A stretch of 64,000 bases of DNA from contig NZ_PNOS01000010.1 in the NCBI RefSeq assembly GCF_002869745.1, forward strand, positions 1-64,000, in the 5' to 3' direction. Both the position numbers and the translations under genes were made by a program. The stretch's first letter is position 1; every line of letters starts with the position of its first letter. This document shows positions 56,074 through 64,000 of the stretch, one piece after another. The stretch comes from Oceaniglobus roseus. Its GTDB lineage: Bacteria; Pseudomonadota; Alphaproteobacteria; Rhodobacterales; Rhodobacteraceae. The notes under the pieces are model-generated. The model did not search any database. It had not been told where the DNA came from and saw nothing but the letters and a program-made list of their open reading frames with translations.

Positions 56074-56544
56074 ATGAGCATGTCGGACCGCACGAAGATC
56101 GTTCTCGACGTCGACCCCGTGCGCAAGCGCGACGTGCGGACGCAGTTCGGCGCGCTCTGCTGGCGGCGCCGCGGGGGCGAGGTGCAGGTGCTGCTCGTCA
56201 CCACCCGCAGGACCCGCCGCTGGACGCCGCCGAAGTGCTGGCCGATGCCGGGCGAGACGCCCGCCCGCGCCGCCGCCCAGGAGGCGTTCGAGGAGGCGGG
56301 GGTCGAGGGCCAGTCGCCCGAGGTCTGCCTCGGAATCTACACCTACACGAAGGAGATGCCGGACGACGACCTGCCCTGTGTCGTCGCCCTGTTCCCGCTC
56401 CGCGTCACCACCGTCCACAAGCGGTGGCCCGAGATGAAGGAGCGTCGGCGCCGCTGGGTCGGGCTGAAGAAGGCGGCGAAGCTCGTGACGGAGCCCGAGC
56501 TGGCGCGCATCCTGGCCGAGTTCGATCCCCGGCGCCTGATTTGA
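56074..56544 (+). CDS. Nudix hydrolase
   Basis: 156 aa. QFGALCWRRRGGEVQVLLVTTR opens the fold and MPGETPARAAAQEAFEEAGVEG is the Nudix box, with the usual RE replaced by QE while EE is kept. HKRWPEMKERRRRWVGLKKAA is the C-terminal block seen in diphosphoinositol/polyphosphate (DIPP-like) members. It hydrolyses a nucleoside- or polyphosphate-linked substrate; identity unknown. The ATG is 17 nt from the best purine tract, and an ATG two codons later is an alternative start. Confidence 0.88.
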   Translation: MSMSDRTKIVLDVDPVRKRDVRTQFGALCWRRRGGEVQVLLVTTRRTRRWTPPKCWPMPGETPARAAAQEAFEEAGVEGQSPEVCLGIYTYTKEMPDDDLPCVVALFPLRVTTVHKRWPEMKERRRRWVGLKKAAKLVTEPELARILAEFDPRRLI

Positions 56545-56610
56545 CGCCGATGGATATTGCAGGCGCCGCCGGTCCGGCTAAATCAGGGAGGTAAACCGGG
56601 AAAAGGGCCG

Positions 56611-57054
56611 ATGATCCGCTTCACCCTGCGCTGCTCCAACGATCACCGCTTCGACAGCTGGTTCAAGTCCGGCGACGCCTTCGAGGCGCTGAGCGCGCGC
56701 GGCCAGCTGACCTGTCCCGACTGCGGCGACAGCGAGGTGGCGAAATCCCTGATGGCCCCGCGGGTAAACACGGCCGCGACAGGGGACGGCGCGCCGCGCC
56801 TCCCCGCGCCCCGGCCGGCCGATCCCGAGGCCGAGGCGCGCCGCCGGGCACTGGCCGCGCTGCGCCGGAAAATCGAGGAATCTGCGGACTACGTCGGGGC
56901 CGACTTCGCCCGCGAGGCCCGTGCGATCCACGAGGGCGAGATCCCCGACCGCCCGATCTATGGCGAGGCGCGTCCCGCCGAGGCGCGGGCGCTGATTGAG
57001 GACGGTGTGCCGATCGCGCCGCTGCCCTTCATCCCCAAACAAAAGACCAACTGA
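56611..57054 (+). CDS. DUF1178 family protein
   Basis: 147 aa. MIRFTLRCSNDHRFDSWFKSG with LTCPDCGDSEVAKSLMAPRV gives a zinc-ribbon-like set of cysteines (Cys8, and CxxC near 35-38). The middle is Ala/Pro-rich and the helical second half contains YVGADFAREARAIHEGE. DUF1178 is common in alpha- and betaproteobacteria, function unknown. Followed 13 nt later by an SDR gene, probably one transcript. Confidence 0.92.
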   Translation: MIRFTLRCSNDHRFDSWFKSGDAFEALSARGQLTCPDCGDSEVAKSLMAPRVNTAATGDGAPRLPAPRPADPEAEARRRALAALRRKIEESADYVGADFAREARAIHEGEIPDRPIYGEARPAEARALIEDGVPIAPLPFIPKQKTN

Positions 57055-57067
57055 AAGGGCGAGAACC

Positions 57068-57709
57068 ATGAAAACCCTCATCACCGGCGCCAGCCGGGGC
57101 GTCGGCGCCGCGCTGCTCGACGCCTGCCGCAGCGCCGGGCACGACGTCCAGGGCACCGCGACCGCGACCGAGGGGCTGATTCCCCTCGACGTGACCGATC
57201 CCGAGGGCTTCGGAGCGCTGAAGGCGGCGGCGGGCGACCGTCTGGACCTGCTGGTCTGCAACGCGGGCGTCTATCTCGAGAAGGGCCAGCGGATCGAGGA
57301 CGGCTATGCCGCCGATCTCTGGGCGAAGACCTTCGCCACCAACGTCACGGGCGTGTTCCTGACGGTGCAGCACCTCCTGCCCGCCCTGAAGGCGGCGGAG
57401 GGGGCGAAGATCGCGATCATCTCCAGCCAGATGGGCAGTTCCGAACGCGCGGGCGGCAATTCGCTGATCTACCGCTCGTCCAAGGCGGCGGCGCTGAACC
57501 TCGGGCGCAACCTCGCCGTGGCGCTGAAGGACCAGGGGATCGCCGTCGGCATCTACCACCCCGGCTGGGTCCGCACCGACATGGGTGGCAGCGGTGCCGA
57601 CATCTCGCCCGAACAGTCCGCCGCAGGCCTTCTGCAGCGGTTCGAGGCGCTGTCGCTTTCCACCTCCGGCTGCTTCGAGATGTGGAACGGGGAGCCGATG
57701 CCGTTCTGA
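57068..57709 (+). CDS. short-chain dehydrogenase/reductase
   Basis: 213 aa. MKTLITGASRGVGAALLDAC has the TGxxxGxG NAD(P) motif; LLVCNAGVYLEKG the NAG motif; IISSQMGSSERAGGN and YRSSKAAALNLGRNLA provide Ser and the catalytic YxxxK (YRSSK). A small C-terminal lid, HPGWVRTDMGG, is typical of CsgA-like SDRs. Substrate unknown. Short gap after DUF1178. Confidence 0.93.
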   Translation: MKTLITGASRGVGAALLDACRSAGHDVQGTATATEGLIPLDVTDPEGFGALKAAAGDRLDLLVCNAGVYLEKGQRIEDGYAADLWAKTFATNVTGVFLTVQHLLPALKAAEGAKIAIISSQMGSSERAGGNSLIYRSSKAAALNLGRNLAVALKDQGIAVGIYHPGWVRTDMGGSGADISPEQSAAGLLQRFEALSLSTSGCFEMWNGEPMPF

Positions 57710-57759
57710 GCGGCCGGATCCCCCTCGCCGCGCCCGGCAATCGGCGCTAAGGAACGGCG

Positions 57760-58878
57760 ATGACCGACACCGCCTTCGAATTCTTCGTGACCGCGCCCCC
57801 GGGGCTGGAAGACGTCCTGCTGGCCGAGATGCAGGCGAAGGGCTTCGCGAGCGCCGTGGCGATCCCGGGTGGCGTCACGGTGCAGGGCGGCTGGCCCGAG
57901 GTCTGGCGCGCCAACCTCGAACTGCGCGGCGCGGGCCGGGTGCTGGCGCGCATCGGCGGCTTCCTCGCCTTCCACCTCGCCCAGCTCGACAAGCGGGCGC
58001 GGAAATTCCCCTGGGGCGAGGTGCTGCGCCCGGAGGTGCCGGTCCGGGTCGAGGTGACCTGCCGCGCCTCGAAGATCTACCACGCGGGCGCCGCGCAGCA
58101 GCGGATCGAGACGGCGCTGCGCGACGGCTTCGGCGCCACGGTTGATCCGGCCGCGCCGGTGGTGCTGAAGATCCGCATCGACGACAACAACGTGCTGGTC
58201 AGCGTCGACACCTCGGGCGAGAGCCTGCACAAGCGCGGCCACAAGGAAGCCGTGGGCAAGGCCCCGATGCGCGAGACGCTGGCGGCGATGTTCCTGGCCC
58301 GGTGCGGCCATGCGGGCACCGAGCCGGTGCTGGACCCGATGTGCGGCTCGGGCACCTTCGTGCTGGAGGCGGCCGAGATCGCGGCGGGTCTGGCACCGGG
58401 CCGCGACCGCCGCTTCGCCTTCGAGCAGCTGGCAACCTTCGATCCCGCAGCATGGTCCGCGATGAAGGACGGTGCCGCGGCCCGGGCCGTGATGCCCGCC
58501 CCGATGTTTTACGGCTCGGACCGCGATGCCGGTGCGGTGCGGATGAGCCGGGACAATGCCGCGCGCGCCGGGCTGGCCGACGCGACCCGGTTCGACTGCC
58601 TGCCCGCCGCCGACATCGTGCCGCCCGAGGGGCCGCCGGGCCTCGTCATCGTCAACCCGCCCTACGGCGGGCGGATCGGCAACCGCAAGCTTCTCCTCGC
58701 GCTGCACGGCCAGCTGGGCGAGGCGCTGCTGACACGGTTCAGGGGCTGGCGCGTGGGTCTCGTCACGTCCGAGCCGCCCCTGGCCAGGGCCCCCCGCCTG
58801 CCCTTCGGCAAGCCGGGCGCGCCGGTGCCCCACGGCGGGCTGAAGGTGCAGCTTTACCAGCCCCCGCCCCTGCGCTGA
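57760..58878 (+). CDS. THUMP-domain class I RNA methyltransferase (RlmL-like)
   Basis: 372 aa. N-terminal FFVTAPPGLEDVLLAEMQAKG and THUMP domain (about 45-160, with RASKIYHAGAAQQRIETAL), then a Rossmann-type methyltransferase: VLDPMCGSGTFVLEAAEI (motif I) and LVIVNPPYGGRIGN (NPPY). It resembles the N-terminal half of RlmL (23S rRNA m2G2445), lacking the C-terminal RlmK part. It methylates guanosine N2 in rRNA or tRNA. Confidence 0.92.
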   Translation: MTDTAFEFFVTAPPGLEDVLLAEMQAKGFASAVAIPGGVTVQGGWPEVWRANLELRGAGRVLARIGGFLAFHLAQLDKRARKFPWGEVLRPEVPVRVEVTCRASKIYHAGAAQQRIETALRDGFGATVDPAAPVVLKIRIDDNNVLVSVDTSGESLHKRGHKEAVGKAPMRETLAAMFLARCGHAGTEPVLDPMCGSGTFVLEAAEIAAGLAPGRDRRFAFEQLATFDPAAWSAMKDGAAARAVMPAPMFYGSDRDAGAVRMSRDNAARAGLADATRFDCLPAADIVPPEGPPGLVIVNPPYGGRIGNRKLLLALHGQLGEALLTRFRGWRVGLVTSEPPLARAPRLPFGKPGAPVPHGGLKVQLYQPPPLR

Positions 58879-58952
58879 GTCCTGCCCTTGCGTGAGCGCG
58901 CCGCCAGCCGTAAAAGCCCGCGGACTGAAAGACGCGCGAAGGCCCGCCGACC

Positions 58953-60188
58953 ATGACCCGACTCGTGATGAAATTCGGCGGAACCTCCGTCGCCACCCTC
59001 GACCGCATCAAGCGGGCAGCGAAGCGGGTCGGCCGCGAGGTGGCGAACGGCCACGAGGTGATCGTCATCGTCTCGGCCATGGCCGGCAAGACGAACGAGC
59101 TGGTGGGCTGGGTGAACGAGACCTCGCCCTTCTACGACGCCCGCGAGTACGACGCGGTCGTGAGCTCGGGCGAGAACGTGACCGCCGGGCTGATGGCGCT
59201 GACGCTCCAGGAAATGGATATCCCGGCCCGCAGCTGGCAGGGCTGGCAGGTGCCGCTGAAGACCAACGGCGCCCACGGCGCCGCCCGGATCGAGGAGATC
59301 CCGACCCGCAACATGGACGTGAAGTTCGCCGAGGGCATGAAGGTGGCGGTCGTCGCGGGCTTCCAGGGCGTCAGCCCCGAGGGCCGGATCACCACGCTGG
59401 GCCGCGGCGGCTCGGACACCACCGCCGTCGCCTTTGCCGCCGCCTTCGACGCGGTGCGCTGCGACATCTACACCGACGTCGACGGCGTCTACACCACCGA
59501 TCCCCGGATCAGCTCGAAGGCGAGGAAGCTCGACAGGATCGCCTTCGAGGAGATGCTGGAGCTTGCCTCGCTCGGCGCGAAGGTGCTGCAGACCCGTTCC
59601 GTCGAGCTTGCGATGCGCTACAAGGTGAAGCTCAGGGTGCTGTCCAGCTTCGACGAATATGACGAGGACGCGGGCACGCTTGTCTGCGACGAGGAGGAAA
59701 TCATGGAATCCAAGGCCGTGGCCGGTGTCGCCTATTCCCGCGACGAGGCGAAGATGACCCTGATCTCGGTGGCCGACAAGCCCGGGATCGCCGCCGCGAT
59801 CTTCGGCCCGCTGGCCGCCGCGGGGGTGAACGTGGACATGATCGTGCAGAACATCTCGGAAGAGGGGCGCACCGACATGACCTTCTCCTGCCCCGTCGAC
59901 CAGGTGAAGCGGGCCGAGAAGGCGATGTCCGAGGCGAAGGCGGCGGGCAAGATCGACTACAGCGAATTGGTGGCGGACACGGACGTGGCCAAGGTCAGCG
60001 TCGTCGGCATCGGGATGCGCAGCCACGCGGGCGTCGCCGCGCGGATGTTCGAAAGCCTCCGGGACGAGAACATCAACATCAAGGTCATCACCACGTCCGA
60101 GATCAAGATCTCGGTCCTGATTGACCGCAAGTACATGGAACTGGCGGTGCAGGCGCTGCACGACTGCTTCGAGCTGGAAAAGGCCTGA
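58953..60188 (+). CDS. lysC: aspartate kinase
   Basis: 411 aa. RLVMKFGGTSVATLDRI is the AAK signature with catalytic Lys; IVIVSAMAGKTNELV; TTLGRGGSDTTAVAFAAAF; CDIYTDVDGVYTTDPRI complete the kinase domain. Two ACT domains follow (about 265-335 and 345-411; VADKPGIAAAIFGPLAAAGVNV, VGIGMRSHAGVAARMFESL), sites for lysine/threonine feedback. Catalyses the first step of the aspartate pathway in the cytosol. This is the alpha+beta single-chain class; an internal beta-subunit start is possible. Confidence 0.98.
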   Translation: MTRLVMKFGGTSVATLDRIKRAAKRVGREVANGHEVIVIVSAMAGKTNELVGWVNETSPFYDAREYDAVVSSGENVTAGLMALTLQEMDIPARSWQGWQVPLKTNGAHGAARIEEIPTRNMDVKFAEGMKVAVVAGFQGVSPEGRITTLGRGGSDTTAVAFAAAFDAVRCDIYTDVDGVYTTDPRISSKARKLDRIAFEEMLELASLGAKVLQTRSVELAMRYKVKLRVLSSFDEYDEDAGTLVCDEEEIMESKAVAGVAYSRDEAKMTLISVADKPGIAAAIFGPLAAAGVNVDMIVQNISEEGRTDMTFSCPVDQVKRAEKAMSEAKAAGKIDYSELVADTDVAKVSVVGIGMRSHAGVAARMFESLRDENINIKVITTSEIKISVLIDRKYMELAVQALHDCFELEKA

Positions 60189-60308
60189 CAGGACCGGGCG
60201 GACGCGGCGCATCCCCCTGCCCCCGGCAGGTCGGGCGCCGCGATGCCCCGCACGGGTGGATGTCCCGGCGCCGCCCGCCCGCACCAGGATCAACGAAAGG
60301 GCCACACC

Positions 60309-61064
60309 ATGACCGACACCGCGAAGACCATCGTCATCACCGGCGCCTCCCGCGGGATCGGGCGGGCGACCGCCCTGCTCTGCGGGGCGCGGGGCTGGAA
60401 CGTGGCCGTCAACTACCGCGCCGATGCCGCGGCCGCCGAACGCACCGCGGATGAGGTGCGCGCGGCAGGCGGACAGTCGATCGCCGTGCAGGGCGACGCC
60501 ACCGACGAGGCGGCGACCCTCGCGCTGTTCGACGCCGCCGAAGCCGCCTTCGGCCGGATCGACGGCGTGGTGGTCAACGCGGGCATCGTCGCCCCGGGCA
60601 TGGCCCTGGCCGAGATGACGCTGGAGCGGATGCGCCGCGTGGTGGAGACCAACGTGATCGGCGCCCTGCTCTGCGCCCGCGAGGCGGCGCGCCGCCTGCC
60701 CCGCCCCATGGGCGAACCCGCCGCATCGCTCGTCTTCGTCTCTTCCGTCGCCGCCCGCCTCGGCTCGGCCGGCGAATACGTCGACTATGCAGCGTCGAAG
60801 GGCGCCATCGACACGCTGACCGCCGGTCTGGCCGTCGAGCTTGCGCCGCAGAACATCCGCGTCAACGCCGTGCGCCCCGGCGTGATCGAGACCGAGATCC
60901 ACGCCAGCGGCGGCCAGCCCGACCGCGCCGCCCGCGTCGCCCAGATGGTGCCGATGAAGCGGCCGGGCCGCGCCCCCGAGGTGGCCGAGGCGCTGGCCTG
61001 GCTGCTGAGCGAAGCCGCCTCCTACACCTCCGGCGCGATCCTCGACGTCTCCGGCGGTCGCTGA
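60309..61064 (+). CDS. short-chain dehydrogenase/reductase (FabG-like)
   Basis: 251 aa. TIVITGASRGIGRATALLCGARG (nucleotide motif), VVVNAGIVAPGMAL, SLVFVSSVAARLGSAGEYVDYAASKGAIDTLTAG with catalytic Ser and YAASK, and GVIETEIHASGG. Length and motifs fit oxidoreductases such as glucose-1-dehydrogenase or FabG paralogues. Start ATG at 60309 after AAAGGGCC. 120 nt after lysC. Confidence 0.94.
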   Translation: MTDTAKTIVITGASRGIGRATALLCGARGWNVAVNYRADAAAAERTADEVRAAGGQSIAVQGDATDEAATLALFDAAEAAFGRIDGVVVNAGIVAPGMALAEMTLERMRRVVETNVIGALLCAREAARRLPRPMGEPAASLVFVSSVAARLGSAGEYVDYAASKGAIDTLTAGLAVELAPQNIRVNAVRPGVIETEIHASGGQPDRAARVAQMVPMKRPGRAPEVAEALAWLLSEAASYTSGAILDVSGGR

Positions 61065-61086
61065 CGGCATCGGCCGCCAAGTCCCC

Positions 61087-61137
61087 TTCTTCTTTGCAGA
61101 AATACTCCACGGGGGTCCGGGGGTGTGAAACCCCCGG
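61087..61137 (+). repeat. intergenic element, copy 2 (AAATACTCC type) with downstream hairpin
   Basis: TTCTTCTTTGCAGAAATACTCC-ACGGGGG type sequence 22 nt after the SDR stop. It is followed at once by CCGGGGG (61117-61123), 7-nt loop, CCCCCGG (61131-61137), a 7-bp hairpin without T-run. Together they may act as a transcript end. Confidence 0.65.
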
Positions 61138-61296
61138 TCCGCCGCCCGAAGCGCATGCACCATCGGCAGCAGGGCCGCCCGAACGTCACCGGCCGCGAAA
61201 CGGACTGTCCGCGAATCCCGTTCCGTTCTCCGCCGCGTTGTGGTCTAACGGGCCCGCGCGTTCACGCCAGCGCGAGGGAAGCACGGACGACACGGG

Positions 61297-63555
61297 ATGG
61301 CCGATAGCACGGAAAGCGAAAGCCGCAAGCTGCTGGGCCGCCTGCGCGAGGCATTGGCCGAGGATTCGGCCGGGCAGGCGCGGCTCGACCGGATCACCCA
61401 CCTGACCGCCACCTCGATGAACACCGAGGTCTGCTCGATCTACCTGTTCCGCGACGCCGACACGCTGGAACTCTGTGCCACCGAGGGCCTGAAGAAGGAG
61501 GCGGTGCACCAGACGCGAATGCGCCTCGGCGAGGGGCTGGTGGGGCGCGCCGCGAAGTCGGGCCGCCCGATCAACTCGGCCAACGCCCCGCAGGAACGCG
61601 GCTTCCGCTTCATGCCGGAGACGGGGGAAGAGATCTATTCCTCCTTCCTCGGGGTGCCGATCCAGCGGCTGGGCGAGCGTCTGGGCGTCCTCGTGGTGCA
61701 GAGCAAGGAGGCCCGGCAGTATTCCGACGACGAGGTCTATGCCCTGGAAGTCGTCGCCATGGTGCTGGCCGAGATGACCGAGCTTGGCGCCTTCGTCGGC
61801 GACGGCGCGGCGATGACGGCGCGGCACAAGAACCCCGAGCTGTTCCGCGGCACCGTCGGCCAGGAAGGCACGGCCATCGGCCACGTCTACCTGCACGAGC
61901 CCCGCGTCGTCGTGACCAATCCCATCGCCGACGATCCCGCGCGCGAGCAGGAGCGGCTGAACGCCGCCATGGAGTCGCTGCGCACCTCGGTCGACGACCT
62001 GATGAACAGCGCGATGGGCACGGACACCGACAGCCGGCAGGTGCTGGAAACCTACCGGATGTTCGCCAATTCCCGCGGCTGGCTCAGGCGGATGGAAGAG
62101 GACATCGCCCGCGGCCTCTCGGCTGAGGCGGCGGTGGAGAAAGAGCAGTCGGTCGCCCGCGCCCGCCTGCGCTCGCAGCCCGACGCCTATCTGCGCGAGC
62201 GGTTGCAGGACCTCGACGACCTGTCGAACCGTCTGCTGCGAATCCTGACCGGCCAGGGGGCCGAGACCGGCGCCGCGATGCCCGAGAACCCGATCCTCGT
62301 CGCCCGCAACATCGGCCCCGGCGAGCTCCTCGAATACGGCCGCGCGCTGAAGGGCGTGGTTTTGGAACAGGGCTCGGTCGGCAGCCACGCCGCCATCGTG
62401 GCCCGGGCGCTGGCGATCCCGCTGGTGATCCATGCCGAGCGGATCACCACCGAGGCGCTGAACGGCGACCCGATCCTCGTCGACGGCGACCAGGGGATCG
62501 TCCACCTGCGCCCCGAGGAAACCGTCGCCAACGCCTTCCGCGACAAGATCGCCATGCAGGCCCATGCGCAGGAGCGCTATGCCTCGCTGCGCGGGTTGCC
62601 GGCGCAGGCGAAATGCGGCTCGGTGGTCGCGCTGATGATGAATGCGGGACTGATGGCCGACCTGCCCTCGCTCGAAGGCTCGGGGGCCGAGGGCGTGGGC
62701 CTGTTCCGCACCGAGCTGCAGTTCCTGATCCGCTCGAAGGTGCCGCGCCGGGGCGAGCTTGCCGCGCTCTATTCCCGGGTGCTGGACGCCGCCCAGGGGC
62801 GGCCGGTGGTGTTCCGCACCCTCGACATCGGCTCGGACAAGGTGCTGCCCTACATGAAGCCCCAGGACGAGCCGAACCCGGCGCTCGGCTGGCGGGCGAT
62901 CCGGGTGGGGCTGGACAAGCCCGGTGTGATGCGGATGCAGCTCCAGGCGCTGATCCGCGCCGCCAACGGCCGTCCGCTGAACGTCATGTTCCCCTTCATC
63001 GCCCAGTTCGACGAGTTCCGCGATGCCCGCCAGCACATGCTGGCCGCGCTCGAGAACGAGGATCGGCTGGGCCACGTGATGCCGTCGGACTACAGGATCG
63101 GCGCGATGCTGGAGACGCCGAGCCTCGCCTTCGCGCCGCGGCAGTTCTTCGAGATGGCGGATTTCATCTCGATCGGCGGCAACGACCTGAAGCAGTTCTT
63201 CTTCGCCGCCGACCGCGAGAACGAGCGGGTGCGCCGCCGCTACGACACGCTGAACGTCAGCTTCCTGCGGCTGATCGAGCATATTGTCGCCCGCTGCGCC
63301 GAGACGGAGACGCCGCTGAGCTTCTGCGGCGAGGATGCGGGGCGCCCCTTCGAGGCGATGTGCCTGGCGGCCATGGGACTGCGGACCCTGTCGATGCGCC
63401 CCGCCTCCATCGGCCCGGTGAAGCACCTGCTGCGCCGCGTCGACCTAACCGAGGTGAAGGCGGTCATCGACCGGGCCTTCGCCTCGGGCGAGCAGTCGGT
63501 GCGGCCCGCGGTGATGGACTGGCTGACGACCGAAGGCTGGGCCGTGGGCCGCTAG
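61297..63555 (+). CDS. ptsP: phosphoenolpyruvate--protein phosphotransferase PtsP (EI-Ntr)
   Basis: 752 aa. N-terminal GAF domain (about 20-165, ITHLTATSMNTEVCSIYLF), PEP-utiliser N-domain (TVGQEGTAIGHVYLHEPRVV), swivelling domain with phospho-His364 in GSVGSHAAIVARALAIPLV, and C-terminal TIM barrel with GLFRTELQFLIRS and FISIGGNDLKQFFFAADRE. First protein of the nitrogen PTS, phosphorylating NPr (PtsO) and then PtsN; the GAF domain senses glutamine in related organisms. lysC lies about 1.1 kb upstream. Confidence 0.97.
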   Translation: MADSTESESRKLLGRLREALAEDSAGQARLDRITHLTATSMNTEVCSIYLFRDADTLELCATEGLKKEAVHQTRMRLGEGLVGRAAKSGRPINSANAPQERGFRFMPETGEEIYSSFLGVPIQRLGERLGVLVVQSKEARQYSDDEVYALEVVAMVLAEMTELGAFVGDGAAMTARHKNPELFRGTVGQEGTAIGHVYLHEPRVVVTNPIADDPAREQERLNAAMESLRTSVDDLMNSAMGTDTDSRQVLETYRMFANSRGWLRRMEEDIARGLSAEAAVEKEQSVARARLRSQPDAYLRERLQDLDDLSNRLLRILTGQGAETGAAMPENPILVARNIGPGELLEYGRALKGVVLEQGSVGSHAAIVARALAIPLVIHAERITTEALNGDPILVDGDQGIVHLRPEETVANAFRDKIAMQAHAQERYASLRGLPAQAKCGSVVALMMNAGLMADLPSLEGSGAEGVGLFRTELQFLIRSKVPRRGELAALYSRVLDAAQGRPVVFRTLDIGSDKVLPYMKPQDEPNPALGWRAIRVGLDKPGVMRMQLQALIRAANGRPLNVMFPFIAQFDEFRDARQHMLAALENEDRLGHVMPSDYRIGAMLETPSLAFAPRQFFEMADFISIGGNDLKQFFFAADRENERVRRRYDTLNVSFLRLIEHIVARCAETETPLSFCGEDAGRPFEAMCLAAMGLRTLSMRPASIGPVKHLLRRVDLTEVKAVIDRAFASGEQSVRPAVMDWLTTEGWAVGR

Positions 63556-63620
63556 GCCGCCGGCCCCCTGCGGGCGGAGGGTGCGGACGGGGGCCCTGCC
63601 CCCGCGGCGCTGGCGCACCG

Positions 63621-63652
63621 TCCCCCGGAGTATTTGGGCAAAGAAGAAGAAG
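63621..63652 (-). repeat. intergenic element, copy 3 (GGAGTATTTGGGCAAAGAAGAAG type)
   Basis: On the plus strand TCCCCCGGAGTATTTGGGC then AAAGAAGAAGA. Read on the minus strand it is TTCTTCTTCTTTGCCCAAAT-ACTCCGGGGG, starting 28 nt after the stop of the acyl-CoA synthetase gene. Confidence 0.7.
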
Positions 63653-63679
63653 CAGGGGGCGGTGCGAAGGGGCGTCCCG

Positions 63680-64000
63680 TCAGGCCGCCCACTCCCAGGG
63701 CGTCGTGAACTCGCCCATCACGTGGGGCACCTTGTCGGCGCCCGCGGCGTCGCGGCCCGAGAGGCGGGCGACGAGGCCGCGCTTCTTGTCCTCGACCACC
63801 TCGGCGACGCGCGCCTCGCAGCCCGCGGTCTTCAGCGCGGCATCGAAGACACGGGTGATCGCGCGACGCCGCAGGTCGGGCTTGAACACCTTGCCCACGG
63901 CGGTCTTCGGCAGCTCGTCCAGCACCTCGACGTATTTCGGCACCGCCGCCCGCTCGCTGATCTTCTCGCGGGCGTATTTCATCAGCTCCTCGGCCGTGCA
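63680..64000 (-). CDS. acyl-CoA synthetase (AMP-forming), C-terminal part
   Basis: Partial, 106 codons; N-terminal part lies outside the window. AEELMKYAREKISERAAVPKYV and EVLDELPKTAVGKVFKPDLR are the ANL C-terminal lid with the catalytic Lys (GKVFK, A10). A 60-residue tail after it (RRRAITRVFDAALKTAGCEA) is common in medium/long-chain acyl-CoA ligases. It activates a fatty acid as the CoA thioester. Convergent with ptsP. Confidence 0.9.
   Translation of the reverse strand, partial: CTAEELMKYAREKISERAAVPKYVEVLDELPKTAVGKVFKPDLRRRAITRVFDAALKTAGCEARVAEVVEDKKRGLVARLSGRDAAGADKVPHVMGEFTTPWEWAA

Noticed and set aside
61186-63426. Long open frame antisense to ptsP
   Set aside because: Same GC-driven shadow pattern; the plus-strand frame is an unambiguous PtsP.

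Overview
The window is high-GC, densely packed DNA from an alphaproteobacterium, most likely a member of the Rhodobacteraceae. I base this on gene content and neighbourhoods: ybgC-tolQRA, ubiA facing an rsmE-GNAT-gshA operon, tolC beside an isoaspartate methyltransferase, a PopZ-like protein, a DUF1127 protein, a DUF6280 protein and lysC close to ptsP. The genus cannot be named from sequence alone. No tRNA, rRNA, prophage, insertion sequence or CRISPR array was seen; this is ordinary chromosome with some accessory islands.

Layout. 1-4.0 kb (minus): envelope-energising tolQRA with ybgC, a conserved unknown, yebC and two tiny membrane proteins. 4.4-13.7 kb: a Tat-like lipoprotein lytic transglycosylase, an SLC13/TrkA-C permease, a DMT exporter, an orphan GT51 peptidoglycan polymerase domain, a LysE exporter, guanine deaminase, MgtE and 5-formyl-THF cyclo-ligase. 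13.8-18.3 kb: glutathione synthesis (gshA) with rsmE, divergent from ubiquinone synthesis (ubiA). 18.4-25.3 kb: an OmpA-like envelope protein with a coiled-coil partner, a PHO-box-controlled alkaline phosphatase, and a three-gene ABC module with a Tat-exported CxxC protein. 25.4-31.5 kb: malate synthase G, a LysR/DUF1127 divergent pair, a Bax-inhibitor-1 protein, rpmG and the RNase P RNA. 31.5-40.6 kb: AmpD-like amidase, an Excalibur-type lipoprotein, gatCA, a ceramidase-family membrane protein, UPF0173 hydrolase, glycosyltransferase, ygfZ, an RTX protein, efp and DUF6280. 40.8-45.7 kb: cobQ, PopZ-like protein, tolC and pcm.

45.9-53.5 kb is the most distinctive island. The Kdo transferase gene waaA overlaps pseG and leads a plus-strand operon (waaA-pseG-pseI-wbqC-methyltransferase) that converges with a minus-strand operon pseB-pseC-pseF. 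Together they encode a CMP-pseudaminic-acid-like pathway lacking a recognisable PseH, and they tie nonulosonic acid synthesis genetically to lipid A-core assembly. 53.6-64 kb returns to housekeeping: a threonine dehydratase, an AcuC deacetylase whose 3' end runs into a long poly-C/poly-G tract, Nudix, DUF1178, two SDRs, an RlmL-like methyltransferase, lysC, ptsP and the end of an acyl-CoA synthetase.

Non-coding structure worth noting: a near-consensus PHO box, a cluster of CTGAC/GTCAG dyads at 4.1-4.2 kb, a 22-bp perfect palindrome, a short AAATA-containing element recurring just after stop codons, a five-hairpin gene-free patch at 27.7-27.8 kb, and an rnpB promoter that appears to contain the stop codon of the preceding gene.
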